Source: Devosia sp. (lineage in GTDB: Bacteria > Pseudomonadota > Alphaproteobacteria > Rhizobiales > Devosiaceae). From it: a stretch of DNA of 64,000 nucleotides. Made by a program: the position numbers and the translations under genes. The notes beneath the pieces are model-generated. The model had not been told where the DNA came from and made no database searches. It saw only the letters and a list, made by a program, of their open reading frames with translations. Position 1 is the first letter of the stretch. Every line of letters starts with the position of its first letter. This document shows, piece after piece, positions 1 to 8,077 of the stretch. The DNA is taken from the NCBI GenBank assembly GCA_017794705.1, contig CP051235.1:2357010-2421009 (forward strand), given 5' to 3'.

Positions 1-1085
1 CGGAAACCCATCCATTGCTTGCCGCCCGTGGTGTTCAGGCCGGGCATGAACAGGGCCGCTTTTTTCAGCATGGCGTCGGCGCGGGCGAAATTGGGCTTGA
101 GCTCCAGACCTCCGAGTTCCACCGCGCCGCCGACGCGGATGCCGGTCGACAGGTTCGAGACCACAAAACCGTGCCCGCCGAAGATCAGCTGGCGGCGCAA
201 ATCGAATTGCGGGTCGGGCAGGGTGGTATTGTAGCCACGCTCGGTCTCCAGTGGCACGTGATCGCCCAAAGGCGCAGTCAGGGCTTTTGACCAGGCCCCG
301 GCCGCGATCACCACCTGATTTGCCTTGAAGGTCCTGCCGTCTGCCGTGTTGATCAGCGCATGTTCGGCGTCGGGTTTGACTGAAGCCACTGCTGCTTCGA
401 TAAACTCTGCGCCGTTCACCAGCACATGCTCGCCGATGGCGCGGGCGAATTCGTAGGGTTCTGTCACAGCCTGCCAGGTTGGGGTGAAGGTGCCGGCAAC
501 GATGCGCGGCGACAGGCCTGGCTGTAGCTCGGCAAGCCGTTCACCCCGCACATGCTCGAAAGGAATGCCGGCGTCGGTCCGGCGCCGCCAGCCCGGGGCG
601 GACGCCTTGAGCTCTGCCTCGCTTTCATAAAGCTCAAGTGACCCGTCCAGCATGACGCGGTCCTGCAGCTTGCAGGCTTTGACCAGCTTTCCCATTTCCG
701 CTTCGGCCACTTTCATCATGGCCGCCTGGGCGCGGATGCTCTGGTCGATCCGGTCCGGCAGCCCGGCGCGCATGAAGCGCACAAGCCAGGGCAGGATGGG
801 CAGGAAGTAGGCAGGCGGGATGGTCAGTGGCCCCAGCGGGTCCATCAGCCATTTGGGCAGTTTGCGCCACATGCCGGAGGTGGCCAGCGGCATCAGATCG
901 GTGAAGGCGAGCCCCCCGGCGTTGCCGGTACTGGTTTCCAGCGCAATGCCCTTGCGGTCGATCAGCGTGACCTTGCGCCCCGCCTCCTGCAGTTTCTGGG
1001 CCGTGGCCAGCCCAATGATCCCCGCACCGATGATGATCACATCGTGGGCTTGATCGTTTGGTCTGGAGCGGCGGGCGGGGCTCAT
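1..1085 (-). CDS. FAD-dependent D-amino-acid dehydrogenase (DadA/HypO-like), 3' end cut by window edge
   Basis: The frame is open from an ATG at 1085 to the window edge, so the C-terminus is missing; about 361 residues are visible. A Rossmann FAD-binding motif (GAGIIGLATA) starts near residue 19, followed by the STGNAGG segment typical of the DadA branch of glycine/D-amino-acid oxidases, and later VVIAAGAWS and ETERGYN blocks. This family oxidises D-amino acids to imino acids and passes electrons to the respiratory chain at the membrane. The gene lies 22 bases downstream of a DapA-family gene on the same strand, an arrangement seen in trans-4-hydroxyproline catabolism, where D-hydroxyproline dehydrogenase feeds a DapA-type deaminase. 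The substrate assignment is inferred from this context; a generic D-amino-acid dehydrogenase is the alternative. Confidence 0.8.
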   Translation of the reverse strand, partial: MSPARRSRPNDQAHDVIIIGAGIIGLATAQKLQEAGRKVTLIDRKGIALETSTGNAGGLAFTDLMPLATSGMWRKLPKWLMDPLGPLTIPPAYFLPILPWLVRFMRAGLPDRIDQSIRAQAAMMKVAEAEMGKLVKACKLQDRVMLDGSLELYESEAELKASAPGWRRRTDAGIPFEHVRGERLAELQPGLSPRIVAGTFTPTWQAVTEPYEFARAIGEHVLVNGAEFIEAAVASVKPDAEHALINTADGRTFKANQVVIAAGAWSKALTAPLGDHVPLETERGYNTTLPDPQFDLRRQLIFGGHGFVVSNLSTGIRVGGAVELGGLELKPNFARADAMLKKAALFMPGLNTTGGKQWMGF

Positions 1086-1107
1086 GGTGTTCGGGAAGGG
1101 TCCGGGC

Positions 1108-2016
1108 TCAGGCGGCCGCGCGCAATGCTGGCCGCGTGTCGATGGCATTCTGGATGATCGCCTCGACGCGTGCCCGTTCCTCGCCAATCAGGGTCAGGCG
1201 CGGCTTGCGCACATATTCCCTGCCCAGCCCGGTCATGTGATTGGCCAGCTTGATATATTGCACCAGCTTGATGTGGGTATCGAGGTGCAAAAGCGGCATG
1301 AACCAGCGGTAGAGCGCCAGTGCCTCTTCGTGCCGTCCGGCCTTAGCAAGGTTGAACAGTTCCACAGATTCTGCCGGGAAACAGTTGGCCATTCCGGAGA
1401 CCCAGCCGACGGCGCCGAACAGGATGTTTTCCAGCGCCAGGTCATCGACACCGCAGTAAATGGAATAGCGGTCGCCCAATCGGTTGATCATGTCGGTGAT
1501 GCGGCGGCTGTCGTGACTGGATTCCTTGACCGCGACAATGTTTTTTGAGTTCGACAGGTCCTCGAAATCCTCAGGCTTCAGGTCGACCTTGTAGGAGACG
1601 CGATTGTTGTAAATCATGATCGGCAGATCGACTGCGGACGCCAGTTCGGCGAAATGGGACTTGGCCTCGCGAGCATCCTGTTCATAGACCATGGTCGGCA
1701 GCGCCATCAGGCCCCCAGCGCCTGCCTGCTGCATGCGACGGCTGGCTTCGATGGCGAGGCAAGTTGTGTATTCGGCGACCCCGGCGATGATGGGCGCGCG
1801 GCCATTTGCGGCTTCAACCGCTGTCTTCACAACCGCGGCCTTTTCATCAAGGCTGAGGGAACTGTTCTCGCCCAGTGTGCCCAACATCACAAAACCGGTG
1901 CAGCCCGCCTCGATGCAAGCCTCGACATGGTCGCCGGTGGCGTCGAGATCGAGCGCGCCGTCCTGTTTCATTTCAGTCATCAGGGCGGGGATGACGCCGG
2001 ACCAGGGTGCGGACAT
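1108..2016 (-). CDS. DapA-family aldolase/deaminase, probably pyrroline-4-hydroxy-2-carboxylate deaminase
   Basis: 302 residues, the normal length for the DHDPS/N-acetylneuraminate lyase TIM-barrel family. Visible family blocks are GTLGENSSLS (carboxylate-binding loop), the MIYNNRVSY tyrosine segment and AVKESS with the Schiff-base lysine. I chose ATG 2016 because AAGGA lies 7 bases upstream; a TTG two codons earlier is a weaker option. The pairing with the downstream DadA-like dehydrogenase matches LhpC/HypD of hydroxyproline degradation, which converts the cyclic imine acid to 2-oxoglutarate semialdehyde. True dihydrodipicolinate synthase is less likely, because no lysine-pathway gene is adjacent and the YNNR motif differs from DapA's YNVP. 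Confidence 0.78.
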   Translation of the reverse strand: MSAPWSGVIPALMTEMKQDGALDLDATGDHVEACIEAGCTGFVMLGTLGENSSLSLDEKAAVVKTAVEAANGRAPIIAGVAEYTTCLAIEASRRMQQAGAGGLMALPTMVYEQDAREAKSHFAELASAVDLPIMIYNNRVSYKVDLKPEDFEDLSNSKNIVAVKESSHDSRRITDMINRLGDRYSIYCGVDDLALENILFGAVGWVSGMANCFPAESVELFNLAKAGRHEEALALYRWFMPLLHLDTHIKLVQYIKLANHMTGLGREYVRKPRLTLIGEERARVEAIIQNAIDTRPALRAAA

Positions 2017-2204
2017 GTCCAATTCCTTTCAGTTGCCGCCGGCAGCGGCTTTCGTGTTTGTTGCTCGCAGTGTTCCAGATTGCGCCGCGAGATGAAACTG
2101 TCTGGACGCCTGAAAATTCGCCACCAAATGCTCATTCCAACGCCTTCTGATATCTTGGCAAGTTGTTTCCGTTTAGCCGGAATCTTTGCAAGCCCACCGT
2201 CTCG

Positions 2205-2233
2205 TTTTCAGGCGGCCGGGCACTCATATTATT
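2205..2233 (+). promoter_or_regulatory. candidate sigma-70 promoter for the sulfur genes
   Basis: TTTTCA at 2205-2210 and TATTAT at 2228-2233 are separated by 17 bases and lie 28 bases before the rhodanese start codon at 2261. Match to consensus is 4/6 and 5/6. No activator or repressor site was recognised nearby. Confidence 0.4.
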
Positions 2234-2260
2234 GCCAATCATCCAAAAAGGAGTTTTGAG

Positions 2261-3157
2261 ATGCGAGCTTTGCTGATTGCTGCCGCGGCAACCGTGGCCT
2301 TTTCCGCTCCGGCCCTGGCACAACCCCTGGTCGATGCCCAGTGGTTGATTGAGAATGGCGCGAACGAGAACGTGGTTGTGCTCGATATCCGTGCCGATGT
2401 GGCCGAAACAGACCTGGGCGATCTGCCTTACGTGGCCAATGCCGTTGTCGCGCCCTACAACACCGCCGGCTGGCGCACCGAGATTGACGGCGTGCCGGGC
2501 AAGATCCCGCCCGTCGACGAAATCGCCGGGCTGATCGGCGGTCTGGGGATCGACAATGACGATCATGTCGTCATCGTGCCGTGGGGCACCGATTCCAGTG
2601 AAATCGGTGGGGCGACCCGCGTTTACTGGACATTCAAGTATCTGGGACACGAGGAAGTCTCCATCCTTGATGGCGGTTGGCGTCAGTATGACGCCGTGGG
2701 TGGTGAGCGTGTCGCCGAGCCGGTGACGCCGGAGGCCGTCGATTTCGAGGTCGCCCTGCAGGAGGACCTTCTGGCCACAACCGAAGAAGTGCTTGAGGCC
2801 CTGCAGAACGGCACCCGGCTGGTCGATGGCCGTCCGCTGGAGCAGTTCCTAGGGCAATCCAAGAGCCCGGTCGTGGCGTCACTCGGCACCATCCCCGGCT
2901 CGCTCAACATTCCGCACAGCGAATTCTACAGTTCGGAATATGCCCGCTTTGCGCAGCCTGAAACTGTTGATGCTTTGGTCGCCGCGGTGGGTCTTGGCGC
3001 AAATGAAGCCAATATCTCGTTCTGCAACACCGGCCACTGGGCCTCGGTCGCCTGGTTCGGCCTGAGCGAGATTCTCGGCAACAAGCAGAGCTCCATGTAT
3101 GATGGGTCGATGTCCGAATGGACGCAGGATCCGTCGCGCCCGATCGTGGTGCAGTAA
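2261..3157 (+). CDS. periplasmic two-domain rhodanese-type sulfurtransferase
   Basis: 298 residues with a Sec signal peptide (residues 1-20, ending APALA) and two rhodanese domains. The C-terminal domain carries the catalytic loop FCNTGHWAS with Cys255; the matching N-terminal position is IVPWGTDSS and has no cysteine, as expected for an inactive structural domain. The ILDGGW motif of tandem rhodaneses is at about 135-140. ATG 2261 is supported by AAAAGGAG 7 bases upstream. Such enzymes move sulfane sulfur between thiosulfate or persulfide donors and a nucleophilic acceptor, here in the periplasm. The following gene is a YeeE/YedE sulfur-compound transporter and a sulfide:quinone oxidoreductase lies 2.5 kb on, which suggests a role in handling sulfide oxidation products. 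Confidence 0.88.
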   Translation: MRALLIAAAATVAFSAPALAQPLVDAQWLIENGANENVVVLDIRADVAETDLGDLPYVANAVVAPYNTAGWRTEIDGVPGKIPPVDEIAGLIGGLGIDNDDHVVIVPWGTDSSEIGGATRVYWTFKYLGHEEVSILDGGWRQYDAVGGERVAEPVTPEAVDFEVALQEDLLATTEEVLEALQNGTRLVDGRPLEQFLGQSKSPVVASLGTIPGSLNIPHSEFYSSEYARFAQPETVDALVAAVGLGANEANISFCNTGHWASVAWFGLSEILGNKQSSMYDGSMSEWTQDPSRPIVVQ

Positions 3158-3233
3158 CTGCCACGTCATAGAGTTTAGAGTGGTCCGGATGTCCTTGCGG
3201 GTGTCCGGGCCTTTCGCCGAGTGAGAGTTTTTG

Positions 3234-4448
3234 ATGTCTGACGTCGCCCTTGACCGCCCCGCATTCCTGCCGCCCGCGATGATCGATCGCTGGCCGGCCA
3301 TGGTGGCGGGCGGTTTTCTGCTTGCCGGGTTTCTTGTGATCGCCGCACTGGTGGATTTCAGGCAGGCGAGCCTGTTCCTGATCGGCGGCGGACTTGGTGC
3401 GGCGCTCTATCATGGCTCGTTCGGATTTACCGGTGGCTGGCGCAACATGGTCGTCAACCGGCGGGGCCGGGGCATGCGCGCGCAAATGCTGATGATTGGC
3501 GTGGCTGCAGTGGCGATGATGCCGCTCATTGCAGCGGGAAACCTAGGCGGTCAGACGCTGGTCGGCGCACTCGCGCCGGTCGGTGTGTCGGTTCTCATCG
3601 GTGCCGCGCTCTTTGGTCTGGGCATGCAGCTGGGCGGCGGTTGTGGCTCGGGCACCCTGTTCACCGTGGGCGGGGGATCATCCCTAATGCTGGTGACGCT
3701 TGCGTTTTTCATCATCGGTGCCCTGGTCGGCACCGCGCATCTGCCGTGGTGGCTGGCGCAACCTTCACTCCCTGCCATCAGTCTTGGGTCGGCGTTGGGC
3801 GTGCCCGCGGCTGTCGCGTTGTCTCTGCTGGCGCTGGGCGCTGTGGCGCTGGTCACCTATGTGATCGAGCGGCGCGCCCACGGCGATGTCGAGCGTGATC
3901 CCGGCCCGCGCCGTGAAGGGTGGAGCTGGCTGATCCACGGTCCCTGGCCGCTGGTCGGAGCCGGACTGGTCCTCGCCATTCTCAATGTCGCGACGCTGCT
4001 GGTTGCCGGGCACCCATGGTCGATCACCTACGGTTTCGGACTGTGGGGTGCCAAGATTGCCAGCGCCGTCGGCATTCCTGTCGCCAGTTGGGAATTCTGG
4101 ACCTGGCCGGCGCAGGCCGAAGCACTTTCGGTCTCGGTTCTGGCTGATAATACCTCGGTCATGAATTTCGGTATCATTCTCGGTGCGGCGCTGATGGCCG
4201 CGCTGGCGGGCAAGTTTGCGCCCAAGGCCAACATTCCGCTGGCTTCATTTCTGGCAGCGGCCATTGGCGGCCTTTTGATGGGTTACGGGGCCCGGCTGAG
4301 TTTTGGCTGCAACATCGGCGCCCTGTTCAGCGGCATTGCCTCGGGCAGCCTGCACGGCTGGTTGTGGTTCGCGGCTGCCTTTGTGGGTTCGTTCGCCGGG
4401 ATATGGGCAAGGCCGCTTTTCGGCCTTGATGGGTTCAAGTCAAAATGA
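3234..4448 (+). CDS. YeeE/YedE family membrane transporter (thiosulfate/sulfur-compound uptake)
   Basis: 404 residues, almost wholly hydrophobic, built from two YeeE/YedE (DUF395) repeats. The repeat signatures GGGCGSGTL (Cys137) and SFGCNIGALFSG (Cys359) supply the conserved cysteines that in the characterised thiosulfate importer TsuA line the substrate path. I chose ATG 3234, with GTGAGAG upstream, over a TTG one codon earlier. The gene follows the periplasmic rhodanese by 76 bases and its stop overlaps the next start by 4 bases. The likely job is import of thiosulfate or a related sulfane sulfur compound; the exact substrate cannot be read from sequence. Confidence 0.87.
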   Translation: MSDVALDRPAFLPPAMIDRWPAMVAGGFLLAGFLVIAALVDFRQASLFLIGGGLGAALYHGSFGFTGGWRNMVVNRRGRGMRAQMLMIGVAAVAMMPLIAAGNLGGQTLVGALAPVGVSVLIGAALFGLGMQLGGGCGSGTLFTVGGGSSLMLVTLAFFIIGALVGTAHLPWWLAQPSLPAISLGSALGVPAAVALSLLALGAVALVTYVIERRAHGDVERDPGPRREGWSWLIHGPWPLVGAGLVLAILNVATLLVAGHPWSITYGFGLWGAKIASAVGIPVASWEFWTWPAQAEALSVSVLADNTSVMNFGIILGAALMAALAGKFAPKANIPLASFLAAAIGGLLMGYGARLSFGCNIGALFSGIASGSLHGWLWFAAAFVGSFAGIWARPLFGLDGFKSK

Positions 4449-4771
4449 GTACCGCACGCAACACCGGCCTGTTCGCCGCAGCGCTCGCGGTGACGACCGC
4501 GGCGGTGGCGATTGATCATGTCACCCATCCTTTGCCGCCTGCGGCTCCGGCCGCAGCAGTGGCGCAGCCGGCCGGCGGCGCGGCGCCCTGTTCAGCCGGC
4601 GCTCCGGTTGCCGCAACGGCGCCGTGTGCCGCCAGTGCGCCGCTGGCCGCTCCCCCGCCGCCTCCGGCACCAATGCCTGAAGAAGGGGAAACAAAAACGC
4701 TTGCGCCTCCGCCGCCCCCGGCGCCGATGCCTGAATCGGCGACCGAAGCACCGGATCTGGCAGGTGACTGA
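4445..4771 (+). CDS. small proline-rich signal-anchored protein, unknown function
   Basis: 108 residues. An N-terminal hydrophobic segment (about 8-24) could be a signal anchor. The rest is low-complexity Ala/Pro and contains two near-identical copies of PPPPPAPMPE (about residues 70-80 and 88-97) and two isolated cysteines in APC contexts. The ATG overlaps the transporter stop (ATGA), implying translational coupling. The 3' end overlaps the next gene by 8 bases. I recognise no family. Such Pro-rich tethers usually span periplasm or connect to partners, but that is only inference. Confidence 0.6.
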   Translation: MSTARNTGLFAAALAVTTAAVAIDHVTHPLPPAAPAAAVAQPAGGAAPCSAGAPVAATAPCAASAPLAAPPPPPAPMPEEGETKTLAPPPPPAPMPESATEAPDLAGD

Positions 4772-5366
4772 CCCGGCCCGGGATCAGGCGCTCAAGGAGA
4801 TCGCCTTGTGTCAGCAGGTGCTGGCCAAGGGCGGACAGACCGTCCTGACCGAGGTTCTGCGCGACGCGGACAGCGTCGTGAACTGGCAGCATTATCCGGA
4901 GCCGGACGTGTTTGACCCGGCAACCGGGGCGCAATGGTTCTATCATTGTCATGACACAGGCGCCGGTGCGGAGGAACACGGGCATTTCCACTGTTTCGTG
5001 CGCCCACAGGGAAAAGACGGCCCCATCCATCATCTTTGCGCGGTCGGCGTAGACCCTTACGGCCGTTTGCGCCGGCTGTTCACCGTTAACCAGTGGGTGG
5101 TAGGTGATGACTGGCTCGACGCCGACCAGACAATTGATCTGTTGCCGCGCTTTGACGTGCATATGCCGCGCCCGTCCTATCTGGTGAACCGCTGGCTGAC
5201 GGCTATCCTTGCGGCCTATGAACCAGAGATCGCGGACCTGATCCGGCGGAGGGACGAAGTACTTGGTGCGCACCAGCCGGCCCAAGGCGTGGCGGTACGC
5301 GAGGACCAGACACTGGAAGTGACGTCCGAACTCATCCTAGACGGCAGTCAGGACAAGCCGTTCTGA
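4764..5366 (+). CDS. DUF6969-like cytoplasmic protein
   Basis: 200 residues from GTG 4764, which lies inside the last codons of the proline-rich gene in another frame. The long upstream extension of this frame only mirrors that Pro-rich gene (Arg-rich, low complexity), so I reject earlier starts. Recognisable blocks are [35 protein letters not shown] and a C-terminal [17 protein letters not shown]. They match my memory of the DUF6969 family of unknown function; a domain search would settle it. The His/Cys-rich centre ([16 protein letters not shown]) could bind a metal, which is inference. It is the last gene of the rhodanese-transporter operon. Confidence 0.65.
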   Translation: MTDPARDQALKEIALCQQVLAKGGQTVLTEVLRDADSVVNWQHYPEPDVFDPATGAQWFYHCHDTGAGAEEHGHFHCFVRPQGKDGPIHHLCAVGVDPYGRLRRLFTVNQWVVGDDWLDADQTIDLLPRFDVHMPRPSYLVNRWLTAILAAYEPEIADLIRRRDEVLGAHQPAQGVAVREDQTLEVTSELILDGSQDKPF

Positions 5367-5399
5367 ACGGCCGTCATGCAACACAAAATCGGTTGGAAA

Positions 5400-5475
<76 letters not shown>

Positions 5476-5487
5476 ACGTTGCGGCGG

Positions 5488-5516
5488 TTTTTAAGCCAAA
5501 GATTTCGCGAAATCAA
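5488..5516 (-). promoter_or_regulatory. candidate promoter of tRNA-Ala
   Basis: On the minus strand TTGATT (5516-5511), a 17-base spacer and TAAAAA (5493-5488) place a start point a few bases before the mature 5' end at 5475. The spacer contains most of a perfect 14-base palindrome at 5501-5514 (GATTTC/GAAATC arms). Confidence 0.45.
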
Positions 5517-5563
5517 AGCGAATATTTTGGCATTTCTCCGCTGCCGGACCTTATCCGCGCTTC

Positions 5564-5604
5564 TTGATCAGGATCAATGTTTCGGGCGCCCGCCGGCCTA
5601 GATT
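5564..5604 (+). promoter_or_regulatory. FNR/FixK-type box and -10 element upstream of sqr
   Basis: TTGAT-CAGG-ATCAA at 5564-5577 is a perfect FNR-family half-site pair. A -10-like TAGATT lies at 5599-5604. A start point near 5611-5612 would centre the box at about -41.5, the standard class II activator position. The sulfide:quinone oxidoreductase start codon follows at 5672. This predicts induction under low oxygen by an FnrL or FixK-like protein. Confidence 0.72.
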
Positions 5605-5671
5605 GGGTCAGCGCAAATGGGTTGCCGGACATTGTGTCCGGGCGCCGGTCACTTGCGCGGAAGGGAGTGAC

Positions 5672-6970
5672 ATGGCCCATATTGTTGTGCTGGGTGCCGG
5701 GCTCGGCGGCACGATCATGGCGTTTTCATTGCGCGAGGAACTGGGGAAGACCCACCAGATTTCGGTGGTTAACAAGGGCTCGACATACAGTTTCGTGCCC
5801 TCCAATCCGTGGGTTGCGGTGGGCTGGCGGGAGCGGGATGCCGTTGAGGTGGACCTCAAGCCGGTTTTCAAGCGGCAAAACATCACGCTCTATCCTCAGG
5901 GCGCCGAACGGCTGCACCCCAAGGAGCGGCGCATCGAACTGACCGACGGAAGTTCGGTCAATTATGACTATCTGGTCATCGCGACCGGGCCGGAACTGGC
6001 CTTCGATGAAATCGAAGGATTCGGGCCTGCCAACCAGACCCATTCAGTATGCGAGTTGAAACATGCGCTCGATGCCAAGTCCGCCGTAGACGCTCTGATC
6101 AAGAACCCCGGGCCGGTTGTGGTTGGCGCGGTGCAGGGCGCGTCGTGTTACGGTCCGGCCTATGAGTTCGCGTTCATTCTCGACAAGGCGCTGCGCGACG
6201 CCAAGGTGCGCGACCGGGTGCCGATGACCTTCGTCACTGCCGAGCCTTATATCGGGCATCTCGGGCTCGACGGTGTCGGTGACACCAAGGGTCTGCTCGA
6301 AAGCGAACTGCGCAATCATCATATCAAGTGGATCACCAACGCCCGGGTCGACAAGGTCGAAAAGGGTACCCTGCATGTCTCCGAAGTGGCTGCGGATGGC
6401 ACCGTTGCCCAGGTGCATGAACTACCGCAGGTATTCACCATGATGTTGCCGGCGTTCCGGGGCGTGGCGGCGGTGCGCGACATCGAGGGGCTGACCAATC
6501 CGCGCGGCTTCATCCTGATCGACAAGCATCAGCGCAATCCCGCCTATCCGGAAATCTTCGGCATCGGCGTGTGCGTGGCCATTCCGCCCGTCGGCAAGAC
6601 GCCTTTGCCGGTGGGCGTGCCCAAAACCGGGTTCATGATCGAATCCATGGTTACGGCGACGGCCCACAATATCGGCCGGCTGATCCTCAACAAGGAACCG
6701 GATGCGGAAGCGACGTGGAACGCCTTCTGCCTCGCTGATTTCGGCGATTCAGGGGTGGCGTTCATCGCTCAGCCGCAGATTCCGCCGCGCAACGTCAACT
6801 GGTCCTCGTCGGGTATCTGGGTGCATGCCGCCAAGGTCGCCTTCGAAAAATACTTCATCCACAAGGTGCGCAGTGGCACGACCGAGCCGTTCTACGAGAA
6901 GATCGGGCTGCAGATGATCGGTCTCGACAAGCTGAAGCAGGTTGAGATCAAGGAGAACGAGTCGGCCTAG
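5672..6970 (+). CDS. sqr: sulfide:quinone oxidoreductase
   Basis: 432 residues. The N-terminal FAD motif is VVLGAGLGGT (5-14). Three cysteines fall where bacterial type I enzymes have their redox set: Cys127 (HSVCELKH), Cys159 (GASCYGPAYEF) and Cys353 (FCLADFGDS). Other family blocks are FVPSNPWVAVGW, TPLPVGVPKTGFMIESM and QIPPRNVNW. The enzyme oxidises sulfide at the membrane, forms sulfane sulfur or polysulfide and reduces quinone. ATG 5672 is preceded by AAGGGAG; the longer upstream frame lacks homology. A perfect FNR-type box lies 100 bases upstream. With the periplasmic rhodanese and YeeE transporter across the tRNA, it forms a sulfide-handling neighbourhood. Confidence 0.93.
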   Translation: MAHIVVLGAGLGGTIMAFSLREELGKTHQISVVNKGSTYSFVPSNPWVAVGWRERDAVEVDLKPVFKRQNITLYPQGAERLHPKERRIELTDGSSVNYDYLVIATGPELAFDEIEGFGPANQTHSVCELKHALDAKSAVDALIKNPGPVVVGAVQGASCYGPAYEFAFILDKALRDAKVRDRVPMTFVTAEPYIGHLGLDGVGDTKGLLESELRNHHIKWITNARVDKVEKGTLHVSEVAADGTVAQVHELPQVFTMMLPAFRGVAAVRDIEGLTNPRGFILIDKHQRNPAYPEIFGIGVCVAIPPVGKTPLPVGVPKTGFMIESMVTATAHNIGRLILNKEPDAEATWNAFCLADFGDSGVAFIAQPQIPPRNVNWSSSGIWVHAAKVAFEKYFIHKVRSGTTEPFYEKIGLQMIGLDKLKQVEIKENESA

Positions 6971-6986
6971 TCAAGAACCAGACCCG

Positions 6987-8012
6987 TCAGGCCGTCACGA
7001 TCCCGTGGGCGACGGCGCTGTTGGCGGTGGCGACGTAGGCCTCGCGGGCCGGAATGAGGTCGTGGCCGAGGAGGCTGATCGCCGCCGAGGCGTCGATGGG
7101 TTTGGCACGCCCAAGTTCGGGAGCGCTGGCCCGCGCTTCGGCGTTGAACAGCGCCACAAGGCGGATCAGCCAGTCCGGCAGTTCGAAACGCGGCATGCGG
7201 CTGCGAAACCCGGGCAGGGCTTCGCCAATGGCCTGCCCGGCTTCCAGCAGGGACGGCGAGCTTTCGCTCAAGGGAAAGCGCTGGCCACCGGCTTCGGGGG
7301 TGGTCATGGCTTTCAGATGAGCTTCAGCCACATCCCGCACATCGACGGTCGGCAAGTGGATACGGGGCGCTGCCGGGAGCTCGCCGCGCAAGGCGCGGAC
7401 CACGATTTCGCCGGAAGTGCCCGGGTCAGTGTCGAGCAACGGGCCGAGAATGGCCGAGGGGTTGATCACCGCCAGGTCGTTGTGACGGCCGGCCTTGTCC
7501 ATGATCGCCCAGGCGGCGCGTTCGGCCTTTACCTTGGAGGCAACATAGGGCGAAATATCGCCGGCCTCGTTGGTCCAGTCCGCTTCGGTGAAGGGCGCTG
7601 TGCGGGTGCTGTCATGGCCATACATGATGGCTGCCATGGAAGAAGTGAGAACGATCCGTTCGACACCGGCGGCCAACGCGGCGTTGAGGGCGCGGGTCGT
7701 GCCTTCGACCGCCGGGCGGATCAGCACATCGGGGTCGCTCGGCTGGTTGATGACGAAGGGCGAGGCGACATGTTGCAGGTATTTGGCACCCTGCATGGCT
7801 TCCGCCCAGCCGTCATCCCACAGCAGGTCCAGCGCCACGAATTCCAGTCGGGAAATGTCGGCGCCTGCGTTCTCCAGCGTGGTCTTTGCGGCGTCGGCCT
7901 TGTCGAGATTGCGCACCGAGCCGCGCACGCGATAGCCTGCGTTGAGCAGTTGCAGGGCGACATGGCCGCCGAGAAAGCCCGATATTCCGGTGACTGTAAC
8001 AAGATCATTCAT
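6987..8012 (-). CDS. NAD(P)-dependent epimerase/aldehyde reductase (extended SDR, DFR-like)
   Basis: 341 residues. An extended short-chain dehydrogenase fold is shown by the GISGFLGGHVA dinucleotide motif (9-19), the catalytic Ser125 region (LTSSMAA) and YVASK with Tyr156/Lys160. The branch is the dihydroflavonol-4-reductase-like group that reduces aldehydes or ketones with NADPH. The ATG at 8012 is chosen over a TTG six codons earlier because of the GGAG upstream. It is divergently transcribed from a TetR regulator with a palindrome between them, so repression by that regulator and induction by a reactive carbonyl or toxic ligand are likely. Confidence 0.83.
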   Translation of the reverse strand: MNDLVTVTGISGFLGGHVALQLLNAGYRVRGSVRNLDKADAAKTTLENAGADISRLEFVALDLLWDDGWAEAMQGAKYLQHVASPFVINQPSDPDVLIRPAVEGTTRALNAALAAGVERIVLTSSMAAIMYGHDSTRTAPFTEADWTNEAGDISPYVASKVKAERAAWAIMDKAGRHNDLAVINPSAILGPLLDTDPGTSGEIVVRALRGELPAAPRIHLPTVDVRDVAEAHLKAMTTPEAGGQRFPLSESSPSLLEAGQAIGEALPGFRSRMPRFELPDWLIRLVALFNAEARASAPELGRAKPIDASAAISLLGHDLIPAREAYVATANSAVAHGIVTA

Positions 8013-8033
8013 GCTTGCACTCCATGGCAAAGT

Positions 8034-8057
8034 GAACGATATATACGGTTATCGTTC
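8034..8057. promoter_or_regulatory. palindromic operator between reductase and TetR genes
   Basis: Perfect arms GAACGATA (8034-8041) and TATCGTTC (8050-8057) flank an 8-base spacer. The site lies midway between divergent starts at 8012 and 8078, the usual place for a TetR-family operator acting on both promoters. Confidence 0.65.
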
Positions 8058-8077
8058 ATTTCGTTCAAGAGGCGAAC

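Noticed and set aside
4512..4763. N-terminal extension of the DUF6969-like protein
   Set aside because: The Arg-rich low-complexity stretch is the out-of-frame image of the proline-rich gene; the GTG at 4764 is the first start outside that region.
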